From: Nomia melanderi
Lineage: Eukaryota > Arthropoda > Insecta > Hymenoptera > Halictidae
Reading direction: 5' to 3'
Length of the DNA: 64,000 bases
NCBI RefSeq assembly: GCF_051020985.1
Contig: NW_027475138.1
Span: 1,736,001-1,800,000 of the forward strand
Shown: piece by piece, positions 1 to 9,390 of the stretch
Numbering within the stretch: the first letter of the stretch is position 1
Layout of the letters: each line of letters opens with the position of its first letter
The notes under the pieces: model-generated
What the model was told of the DNA's origin: nothing
Databases searched by the model: none
The model's input: the letters and a program-made list of their open reading frames with translations, nothing else
Program-made: the position numbers and the translations under genes

Positions 1-350
1 AGTGCATTGTCTGTAGGAGGCCCTGGCGCATGAATCTGGGCAGCGGGAACGACGTCGGACCACCAGGGGACGAGAAAATCACCGTCTCATGGAGCCGGAC
101 ACTCAGGGTCAGGGAAAAATCCAATATATATCTGGTGATATCTCGGGTGCTATTACAGATAGCGCAATAAACCAAAGCGCATTGTCTGTAGGTGGCACTG
201 GCGAATGAATCTGTGCCGCAGGAACGACCTCGGACCACCAGTGGCCGAGAAAATTACAGATATTCGGAATCCGTCACCCAAGGTCATGTAAAAATCCAGC
301 ATATATCTGGTGATATCTCGGGTGCTATTACAGATAGCGCAATAAATCAA

Positions 351-525
351 AGTGCATTGTCTGTAGGAGGCCCAGGCGAATGAATCTGTGCAGCGGGAAG
401 GACATCGGACCACCAGGGGCCGAGAAAATCACCGTCTCATGGAGCCGGACACTCAGGGTCAGGGAAAAATCCAATATATATCTGGTGATATCTCGGGTGC
501 TATTACAGATAGCGCAATAAATCAA
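351..525. repeat. Example monomer, used here for internal coordinates
   Basis: This copy is close to the consensus and shows the monomer layout: landmark at monomer positions 1-15, GC-rich dyad at 54-74, CCGGAC near 95-100, A-run at 114-118, AT-rich dyad at 128-141 with an EcoRV-type GATATC at 137-142, CTCGGG at 142-147 and GATAGCGCAATAAA at 158-171. Departures here include CCCAGGCGAATG for CCCTGGCGCATG, AAGGACATCGG for AACGACCTCGG and a GGAGCC core, all typical of the first 2.5 kb. Confidence 0.9.
478..491. other. AT-rich dyad ATATC-TGGT-GATAT, present in most monomers
   Basis: ATATC at 478-482 and GATAT at 487-491 are inverted copies separated by TGGT. The element sits at monomer positions 128-141. 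The overlapping GATATC hexamer is kept in the great majority of monomers, so an EcoRV digest should give a 175-bp ladder. Occasional variants (TCTGCTGATATC, TCTTTTGATATC, TGGTGACATC) break or weaken the dyad. Confidence 0.7.
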
Positions 526-578
526 AGTGCATTGTCTGTAGGAGGCCCAGGCGAATGAATCTGAGCAGCGGGAACGAC

Positions 579-599
579 CTCGGACCACCAGGGGCCGAG
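579..599. other. GC-rich dyad (potential hairpin), present in most monomers
   Basis: CTCGG at 579-583 is the reverse complement of CCGAG at 595-599. Two further C-G pairs form inside if the A at 584 bulges, giving seven pairs and a six-base loop ACCAGG. The same element lies at monomer positions 54-74 in most monomers of the array. A common variant replaces the loop with ACCACGAGGGA, keeps CTCGG/CCGAG, and adds an alternative CCTCG/CGAGG pairing. Folding in vivo is not shown by the sequence. Confidence 0.7.
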
Positions 600-1225
600 A
601 AAACCACCGTCTCATGGGTCCGGACAGTCAGGGTCAGGGGAAAATCCAATATATATCTGGTTATATCTCTGGTGCTATTGCAGATAGCGCAATGAACCAA
701 AGTGCATTGTCTGTAAGAGGCCCTTGCGAATGAATCTGTGCCGCAGGAACGACCTCGGACCACCAGTGGCCGAGAAAACCACCGTCTCATGGGTCCGGAC
801 ACTCAGGGTCAGGGGAAAACCCAATATATATCTGGCGATATCTCGGGTTCTATTACAGATAGCGCAATAAACCAAAGTGCATTGTCTGTAGGAGGCCCAG
901 GCGAATGAATCTGTGCAGCGGGAAGGACATCGGACCACCAGGGGCCGAGAAAATCACCGTCTCATGGAGCCGGACACTCAGGGTCAGGGAAAAATCCAAT
1001 ATATATCTGGTGATATCTCGGGTGCTATTACAGATAGCGCAATAAATCAAAGTGCATTGTCTGTAGGAGGCCCAGGCGAATGAATCTGTGCAGCGGGAAC
1101 GACCTCGGACCACCAGGGGCCGAGAAAACCACCGTCTCATGGGTCCGGACACTCAGGGTCAGGGGAAAATCCAATATATATCTGGTGATATCTCGGGTGC
1201 TATTACAGATAGCGCTATAAACCAA

Positions 1226-1400
1226 AGTGCATTGTCTGTAGGAGGCCCTTGCGAATGAATCTGTACCGCAGGAACGATCTCGGACCACCAGTGGCCGAGA
1301 AAATTACAGATATTCGGAATCCGTCACCCAAGGTCAGGGGAAAATCCAATATATATCTGGTGATATCTCGGGTGCTATTAGAGATAGCACAATAAATCAA
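1226..1400. repeat. Chimeric monomer: A-type left, canonical right
   Basis: The monomer follows the A-type through TATTCGGAATCCGTCACCC and AAGGTCA, then switches to the canonical GGGGAAAATCCAATATATATC. The switch point lies near 1336, inside a segment common to both types (GGTCA). A conversion or crossover between the two subfamilies is the simplest explanation. Confidence 0.7.
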
Positions 1401-1575
1401 AGTGCATTGTCTGTAGGAGGCACTGGCGAATGAATCTGTGCCGCAGGAACTACCTCGGACAACCAGTGGCCGAGAAAATTACAGATATTCGGAATCCGTC
1501 ACCCAAGGTCATGTAAAAATCCAGCATATATCTGGTGATATCTCGGGTGCTATTACAGATAGCGCAATAAATCAA
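1401..1575. repeat. A-type monomer subfamily (representative)
   Basis: In this subfamily the middle third differs as a block. After GAAAATTACAG it reads ATATTCGGAATCCGTCACC, then CAAGGTCATGTAAAAATCC and AGCATATATCTGG, in place of the usual CCACCGTCTCATGG, CCGGACACTCAGGG and CCAATATATATC. Many copies also have a linked left part, GGCACTGGCGAATG and GCAGGAACGACC. Other copies are near 255, 1305 (chimeric), 1825, 2357, 3231, 12505, 16179, 18278, 19152, 22825, 23525, 24403, 30177, 31927, 35775, 42955, 47332, 48555, 51881, 55207 and 61688. Several of these are duplicates carried inside larger blocks. The shared block of differences marks an old subfamily, not scattered mutation. Confidence 0.85.
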
Positions 1576-2194
1576 AGTGCATTGTCTGTAGGAGGCCCAG
1601 GCGAATGAATCTGTGCAATGGGAACGACCTCGGACCACCAGAGGCCGAGAAAACCACCGTCTCATGGGTCCGGACACTCAGGTTCAGGGGAAAATCCAAT
1701 ATATATCTGGTGATATCTCGGGTGCTATTAGAGATATCGCAATAAACCAAAGTGAATTATCTGCAGGAGGCCCTGGTGCATGCATCTGTGCAGCGGGAAC
1801 GACCTCGGACCACCAGTGGCCGAGAAAATTACAGATATTCGGAATCCGTCACCCAAGGTCATGTAAAAATCCAGCAAATATCTGGTGATATCTTGGGTGC
1901 TATTAGAGATAGCGCAGAAAACCAAAGTGCATTGTCTGTAGGAGGCCCTAGCGCATGAATCTGGGCAGCGGGAACGACCTCGGACCACCAGGGGCCGAGA
2001 AAATCACCGTCTCATGGAGCCGGACACTCAGGGTCAGGGAGAAATCCAATATATATCTGGTGATATCTCGGGTGCTATTACAGATAGCGCAATAAATCAA
2101 AGTGCATTGTCTGTAGGAGACCCAGGCGAATGAATCTGTGCAGCGGGAACGACCTCGGACCACCAGGGGCCGAGAAAAGCACCGTCTCATGGCG

Positions 2195-2624
2195 CCGGAC
2201 ACTCAGGGTCTGGGAAAAATCCAATATATATCTGGTGGTATCTCGGGTGCTATTACAGATAGCGCAATAAATCAAAGTGCATTGTCTGTATGAGGCCCTG
2301 GCGCATGGATCTGGCCAGCGGGAACGACATCGGACCACCAGGGGCGGAGAAAATTACAGATTTTCGGTATCCGTCACCCAAAGTCATGTAAAAATCCAGC
2401 ATATATATGGAGCTTTCTCGGGTGCTATTACAGATAACGCAATAAATCAAAGTGCATTGTCTGTAGGAGGCCCTGGCGCATGAATCTGGGCAGCGGTAAG
2501 GACCTCGGACCACCAGGGGCCGAGAAAACCACAGTCACATTGGGCCGGACACTCAGGGTCAGGGAAAATTCAATATATATCTGGTGATATCTCGGGTGCT
2601 ATTAGAGATAGCGCAATAAACCAA
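2195..2624. repeat. About 430-bp block, copy 1 (offset 874)
   Basis: Matches 3069-3498 at an offset of 874 (five monomers minus one base). Both copies share GGTCTGGGAAAAATCC, GTATGAGGCCC, the derived A-type AGATTTTCGGTATCCG, ATATATATGGAGCTTTCTCGG and CACATTGGGCC. The missing base lies in the short A-run of AGGGAAAATTC. A G/A change is visible (AAGGACCTCGG here, AAGGGCCTCGG in the other copy). Confidence 0.8.
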
Positions 2625-3068
2625 TGTGAATTATCTGCAGGAGGCCCTGGCGCATGAATCTGTGCAGCGGAAACGTCCTCGCACCACCAGGGGCCGAGAA
2701 AACCACCGTCTCATGGGGCCGGACACTCAGGGTCAGGGAAAAATTCAATATATATCTGTTGATATCTCGGGTGCTATTACAGATAGCCCAATACTTCAAT
2801 GTGCATTTTCTGTAGGAGGCCCTGGCGCATGAATTTGTGCAGCGGGAACGACCTCGGACCACCAGGGGCCTAGACAACCACAGTCTCATGGGGCCGGACA
2901 CTCAGGGTCAGGGGAAAATTCAATATATATCTGGTGATATCTCGGGTGCTATTAGAGATAGCGCATTAAACCAAAGTGAATTATCTGCAGGAGGCCTTGG
3001 CGCATGAATCTGTGCAGCGGGAACGACCTCGGACCACCAGGGGCCGAGAAAACCACCGTCTCATGGGG

Positions 3069-3498
3069 CCGGACACTCAGGGTCTGGGAAAAATCCAATA
3101 TATATCTGGTGGTATCTCGGGTGCTATTACAGATAGCGCAATAAATCAAAGTGCATTGTCTGTATGAGGCCCTGGCGCATGGATCTGGCCAGCGGGAACG
3201 ACATCGGACCACCAGGGGCGGAGAAAATTACAGATTTTCGGTATCCGTCACCCAAAGTCATGTAAAAATCCAGCATATATATGGAGCTTTCTCGGGTGCT
3301 ATTACAGATAACGCAATAAATCAAAGTGCATTGTCTGTAGGAGGCCCTGGCGCATGAATCTGGGCAGCGGTAAGGGCCTCGGACCACCAGGGGCCGAGAA
3401 AACCACAGTCACATTGGGCCGGACACTCAGGGTCAGGGAAAATTCAATATATATCTGGTGATATCTCGGGTGCTATTAGAGATAGCGCAATAAACCAA
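3069..3498. repeat. About 430-bp block, copy 2 (offset 874)
   Basis: Partner of the block at 2195-2624. It leads directly into the first large nested unit at 3499, so the 2.2-3.5 kb stretch looks like the edge of that expansion. Confidence 0.8.
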
Positions 3499-4373
3499 AG
3501 TGAATTATCTGAAGGAGGCCCTGGCGCATGCATCTGTGCAGCGGGAACGACCTCGGACCACAAGGGGCCGAGAAAACCACCGTCCCATGGGGCCGGACAG
3601 TCAGGGTCAGGGAAAAATCCAATATATATGTGGTGGTATCTCGGGCGCTATTACAGATAGCGCAATAAATCAAAGTGCATTCTCTGTAGGAGGCCCTGGC
3701 GCATGAATCTGGCCCGCGGGAACGACCTCGGACCACCAGGGGCCGAGAAAACCACCGTCTCATGGGGACGGACACTCAGGGTCAGGGGAAAATCCAATAT
3801 ATATCTGGTGATATCTCGGGTGCTATTAGAGATAGCGCAATAAACCAAAGTGAATTATCTGAAGGAGGCCCTGCCGCATGCATCTGTGCAGCGGGAACGA
3901 CCTCGGACCACAAGGGGCCGCGAAAACCACCGTCTCATGGGGCCGGACACTCAGGGACAGGGAAAAATCCAATATATATCTGGTGATATCTTGGGTGCTA
4001 TTACAGGTAGCGCAATAAATCAAAGTGCATTGTCTGTAGGAGGCCCTGGCGCAGGAACCTGTGCAGCGGGAACGACCTCGCACCACCAGGGGCCGAGGAA
4101 ACCACCGTCTCATGGGGCCGGACACTCAGGGTCATGGAAAAATCCAATATATATCTGGTGATATCTCGGGTGCTATTACAGATAGCGCAAACCATCACAG
4201 TCCATTGTCTGTAGGAGGCCCTGGGGCATGAATCTGGCCAGCGGGAACGACCTCGGACCACCAGGGGCCGAGAAAACCACCGTCACAGTTGGCCGGACAC
4301 TCAGGGTCAGGGGAAAAGCCAATATATATCTGGTGATATCTCGGGTGCTATTAGAGATAGCGCAATAAACCAA

Positions 4374-5073
4374 AGTGAATTATTTGCAGGAGGCCCTGGC
4401 GCATGCATCTGTGCAGCGGGAACGACCTCCGACCACCAGGGGCGGAGACAACCACCGTCTCATGGGGCCGGACACTCAGGGTCAGGGAAAAATTCAATAT
4501 ATATCTGGTGATATCTCGGGTGCTATTACAGATAGCCCAATAAATCAATGTGCATTTTCTGTAGGAGGCCCTGGCGCATGAATTTGTGCAGCGGGAACGA
4601 CCTCGGACCACCAGGGGCCGAGAAAACCACAGTCTCATGGGGCCGGACACTCAGGGTCTGGGGAAAATTCAATATATATCTGGTGATATCTCGGGTGCTA
4701 TTAGAGATAGCGCAATAAACCAAAGTGAATTATTTGCAGGAGGCCCTGGCGCATGCATCTGTGCAGCGGGAACGACCTCCGACCACCAGGGGCGGAGACA
4801 ACCACCGTCTCATGGGGCCGGACACTCAGGGTCAGGGAAAAATTCAATATATATCTGGTGATATCTCGGGTGCTATTACAGATAGCCCAATAAATCAATG
4901 TGCATTTTCTGTAGGAGGCCCTGGCGCATGAATTTGTGCAGCGGGAACGACCTCGGACCACCAGGGGCCGAGAAAACCACAGTCCCATGGGGCCGGACAC
5001 TCAGGGTCTGGGGAAAATTCAATATATATCTGGTGATATCTCGGGTGCTATTAGAGATAGCGCAATAAACCAG
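4374..5073. repeat. 350-bp dimer duplicated in tandem
   Basis: Each dimer is one GAATTATTTGCAGG monomer followed by one AATGTGCATTTTCTGTAGG monomer with GAATTTGTGCAGCGG. Copies start at 4374 and 4724 and differ at very few positions (for example AGTCTCATGG against AGTCCCATGG near 4983). The related unit at 6648-9096 has only one copy of this dimer (7523-7872). Confidence 0.8.
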
Positions 5074-5330
5074 AGTGCCTTATCTGCAGGAGGCTCTGGC
5101 GCATGAATCTGTGCAGCGGGAACGACCTCGGACCACCAGGGGCCGAGAAAACCACCGTCTCATGGGGCCGGACACTCAGGGTCAGGGAAAAGTCCAATAT
5201 ATATCTGGTGATATCTCGGGTGCTATTACAGATAGCCCAATAAATAATAGTGCATTGTCTGTAGGAGGCCCTGGCGCATGAAACTGGGCAGCGGGAACGT
5301 CTTCGGACCACCAGGGGCCGAGAAAACCAC

Positions 5331-5423
5331 CGACACATGGCGCCGGACACCCAAGGTCATGTAAATACCCAGGATGTATCTGATGATATCTCCGGTGCTA
5401 TTAGAGATAGCCCAATAAATCAA
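5331..5423. repeat. B-type monomer segment (representative)
   Basis: The right half of this monomer reads CGACACATGGCGCCGGACAC, CCAAGGTCATGTAAATACCC, AGGATGTATCTGATG, ATATCTCCGGTGC and GATAGCCCAATAAATC. Other copies are near 5870, 6207, 8130, 8480, 11105, 11802, 14779 and 15476, so the type is confined to 5.3-15.6 kb. Related, less altered forms with ACCCAAGGTCATGTAAAAATCC lie near 11998, 12173, 15672 and 15847. CCAAGGTCATGTAAA is shared with the A-type, which suggests segment exchange. Confidence 0.8.
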
Positions 5424-6647
5424 AGTGCATTGTCTGTAGGAGGCCCTGGCGCATGAATCTGTGCAGCGGGAAGGACCTCGGACCACCAGGGGCCGAGAAA
5501 ACCACAGTCTCATGGGGCCGGACACTCAGGGTCTGGGGAAAATTCAATATATATCTGGTGATATCTCGGGTGCTATTAGAGATAGCGCAATAAACCAGAG
5601 TGCCTTATCTGCAGGAGGCTCTGGCGCATGAATCTGTGCAGCGGGAACGACCTCGGACCACCAGAGGCCGAGAAAACCACCGTCTCATGGGGCCGGACAC
5701 TCAGGGTCAGGGAAAAATCCAATATATATCTGGTGATATCTCGGGTGCTATTACAGATAGCCCAATAAATCAAAGTGCATTGTCTGTAGGAGGCCCTGGC
5801 GCATGAAACTGGGCAGCGGGAACGTCTTCGGACCACCAGGGGCCGAGAAAACCTCCGACACATGGCGCCGGACACCCAAGGTCATGTAAATACCCAGGAT
5901 GTATCTGATGATATCTCCGGTGCTATTAGAGATAGCCCAATAAATCAAAGTGCATTGTCTGTAGGAGGCCCTGGCGCATGAATCTGTGCAGCGGGAAGGA
6001 CCTCGGACCACCAGGGGCCGAGAAAACCACCGTCACATGGTGCCGGACAGTCAGGGTCAAGGAAAAATCCAATGTATATGAGGTGATATCTCGGGTGCTA
6101 TTACAGATAGCGGAACAAATCAAAGTGAATTGTCTGTAGGAGGCCCTGGCGCATGAAACTGGGCAGCGGGAACGTCCTCGGACCACCAGGGGCCGAGAAA
6201 ACCACCGACACATGGCGCCGGACACCCAAGGTCATGTAAATACCCAGGATGTATCTGATGATATCTCCGGTGCTATTAGAGATAGCCCAATAAATCAAAG
6301 TGCATTGTCTGTAGGAGGCCCTGGCGCATGAATCTGTGCAGCGGGAAGGACCTCGGACCACCAGGGGCCGAGAAAACCACCGTCACACGGGGACGGACAG
6401 TCAGGGTCAGGGAAAAATCCAATGTATATGTGGTGATATCTCGGGTGCTATTACAGATAGCGCAATAAATCAAAGTGCATTGTCTGTAGGAGGCCCTGTC
6501 GCATGAATCTGGCCAGCGGGAACGACCTCGGACCACCAGGGGCCGAGAAAACCACCGTGTCATGGGGCCGGACACTCAGGGTCAGGGAAAATTCAACATA
6601 TATCTGGTGATATCTCGGGTGCTATTAGAGATAGCGCAATAAACCAA

Positions 6648-9096
6648 AGTGAATTACCTGAAGGAGGCCCTGGCGCATGCATCTGTGCAGCGGGAACGAC
6701 CTCGGACCACAAGGGGCCGAGAAAACCACCGTCCCATGGGGCCGGACAGTCAGGGTCAGGGAAAAATCCAATATATATGTGGTGGTATCTCGGGCGCTAT
6801 TACAGATAGCGCAATAAATCAAAGTGCATTCTCTGTAGGAGGCCCTGGCGCATGAATCTGGCCCGCGGGAACGACCTCGGACCACCAGGGGCCGAGAAAA
6901 CCACCGTCTCATGGGGACGGACACTCAGGGTCAGGGGAAAATCCAATATATATCTGGTGATATCTCGGGTGCTATTAGAGATAGCGCAATAAACCAAAGT
7001 GAATTATCTGAAGGAGGCCCTGGCGCACGCATCTGTGCAGCGGGAACGACCTCGGACCACAAGGGGCCGAGAAAACCACCGTCTCATGGGGCCGGACACT
7101 CAGGGACAGGGAAAAATCCAATATATATCTGGTGATATCTTGGGTGCTATTACAGGTAGCGCAATAAATCAAAGTGCATTGTCTGTAGGAGGCCCTGGCG
7201 CAGGAACCTGTGCAGCGGGAACGACCTCGCACCACCAGGGGCCGAGGAAACCACCGTCTCATGGGGCCGGACACTCAGGGTCATGGAAAAATCCAATATA
7301 TATCTGGTGATATCTCGGGTGCTATTACAGATAGCGCAAACAATCACAGTCCATTGTCTGTAGGAGGCCCTGGGGCATGAATCTGGCCAGCGGGAACGAC
7401 CTCGCACCACCAGGGGCCGAGAAAACCACCGTCACAGTTGGCCGGACACTCAGGGTCAGGGGAAAAGCCAATATATATCTGGTGATATCTCGGGTGCTAT
7501 TAGAGATAGCGCAATAAACCAAAGTGAATTATTTGCAGGAGGCCCTGGCGCATGCATCTGTGCAGCGGGAACGACCTCCGACCACCAGGGGCCGAGACAA
7601 CCACCGTCTCATGGGGCCGGACACTCAGGGTCAGGGAAAAATTCAATATATATCTGGTGATATCTCGGGTGCTATTACAGATAGCCCAATAAATCAATGT
7701 GCATTTTCTGTAGGAGGCCCTGGCGCATGAATTTGTGCAGCGGGAACGACCTCGGACCACCAGGGGCCGAGAGAACCACAGTCTCATGGGGCCGGACACT
7801 CAGGGTCTGGGGAAAATTCAATATATATCTGGTGATATCTCGGGTGCTATTAGAGATAGCGCAATAAACCAGAGTGCCTTATCTGCAGGAGGCTCTGGCG
7901 CATGAATCTGTGCAGCGGGAACGACCTCGGACCACCAGGGGCCGAGAAAACCACCGTCTCATGGGGCCGGACACTCAGGGTCAGGGAAAAATCCAATATA
8001 TATCTGGTGATATCTCGGGTGCTATTACAGATAGCCCAATAAATCAAAGTGCATTGTCTGTAGGAGGCCCTGGCGCATGAAACTGGGCAGCGGGAACGTC
8101 TTCGGACCACCAGGGGCCGAGAAAGCCACCGACACATGGCGCCGGACACCCAAGGTCATGTAAATACCCAGGATTTATCTGATGATATCTCCGGTGCTAT
8201 TAGAGATAGCCCAATAAATCAAAGTGCATTGTCTGTAGGAGGCCCTGGCGCATGAATCTGTGCAGCGGGAAGGACCTCGGACCACCAGGGGCCGAGAAAA
8301 CCACCGTCACATGGTGCCGGACAGTCAGGGTCAGGGAAAAATCCAATGTATATGAGGTGATATCTCGGGTGCTATTACAGATAGCGGAACAAATCAAAGT
8401 GAATTGTCTGTAGGAGGCCCTGGCGCATGAAACTGGGCAGCGGGAACGTCCTCGGACCACCAGGGGCCGAGAAAACCACCGACACATGGCGCCGGACACC
8501 CAAGGTCATGTAAATACCCAGGATGTATCTGATGATATCTCCGGTGCTATTAGAGATAGCCCAATAAATCAAAGTGCATTGTCTGTAGGAGGCCCTGGCG
8601 CATGAATCTGGCCAGCGGGAACGACCTCGGACCACCAGGGGCCGAGAAAACCACCGTGTCATGGGGCCGGACACTCAGGGTCAGGGAAAATTCAACATAT
8701 ATCTGGTGATATCTCGGGTGCTATTAGAGATAGCGCAATAAACCAATGTGAATTATCTGCAGGAGGCCCTGGCGCATGAATCTGTGCAGCGGAAACGTCC
8801 TCGCACCACCAGGGGCCGAGAAAACCACCGTCTCATGGGGCCGGACACTCAGGGTCAGGAAAAAATCCAATATATATCTGGTGATATCTCGGGTGCTATT
8901 ACAGATAGCGTAATAAATCAAATTGTATTGTCTGTAGGAGGCCCTGACGCATGAATCTGGGCAGCGGGAACGACCTCGGACCACCAGGGGCCGAGAAAAC
9001 CACAGTCACATGGGGCCGGACACTCAGGGTCAGGCGAAAATCCAATATATATCTTGTGATATCTCGGGTGCTGTTAGAGATAGCGCAATAAGCCAA
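6648..9096. repeat. Nested higher-order unit U2, 14 monomers
   Basis: Follows U1 at an offset of 3,149 to about 7.7 kb. The offset then drops to 2,799 and later to 2,274, because U2 lacks the second dimer and one copy of the trimer-scale repeat found in U1. The monomer from 8573 joins B-type left sequence to the GCCAGCGGGAACGACC monomer of U1. The monomer at 8747 matches the one at 2625 (GCAGCGGAAACGTCCTCGC). Confidence 0.75.
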
Positions 9097-9390
9097 AGTG
9101 AATTATCTGCAGGAGGCCCTGGCACATGAATCTGTGCAGCGGGAAGGACCTCGGATCACCAGGGGCCGAGAAAACCACCGTTCCATGGGGCCGGACAGTC
9201 AGGGTCAGGGAAAAATCCAATATATATGTGGTGATATCTCGGGCGCTATTACAGATAGCGCAATAAATCAAAGTGCATTCTCTGTAGGAGGCCCTGTCGC
9301 ATGAATCTGGCCCGCGGGAACGACCTCGGACCACCAGGGGCCGAGAAAACCACCGTCTCATGGGGCCGGACACTCAGGGACAGGGAAAAA

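Larger units (their letters stand above)
1..2600. repeat. Diverged zone rich in A-type monomers
   Basis: Monomers here often carry CCCAGGCGAATG, CATGGGTCCGGAC or CATGGAGCCGGAC, which are rare elsewhere. A-type monomers (AGATATTCGGAATCCG) occur near 255, 1305, 1475 and 1825, with a derived form (AGATTTTCGGTATCCG) near 2357. The monomers at 351-700 and 876-1225 correspond at a 525-bp offset, so there was a local trimer-scale duplication. No gene is present. Confidence 0.85.
3499..6647. repeat. Nested higher-order unit U1, 18 monomers
   Basis: Starts with AGTGAATTATCTGAAGGAGG followed by GCATGCATCTG. It contains the diagnostic monomers TTGGGTGCTATTACAGGTAG (near 3990), CAAACCATCACAGTCC (near 4188) and GAATTATTTGCAGGAGG (4374). 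Internal duplications are visible: 4374-4723 and 4724-5073 are a near-identical 350-bp dimer pair, and 5074-5598 repeats from 5599 at 525 bp. Much of the unit recurs at 6648 onwards at an offset of 3,149. Confidence 0.8.

Noticed and set aside
471..491. AATATATAT as a TATA box or promoter
   Set aside because: It occurs once per monomer with no open frame, initiator or downstream gene to support it; it is better explained as part of the monomer's AT-rich segment.
1471..1540. Possible CENP-B box in the A-type segment (ATTCGGAATCCG)
   Set aside because: The core pattern TTCG-4N-A-2N-CGGG fails at the A and at the CGGG. The canonical monomer has CGGG before TCGG, the wrong order on both strands.
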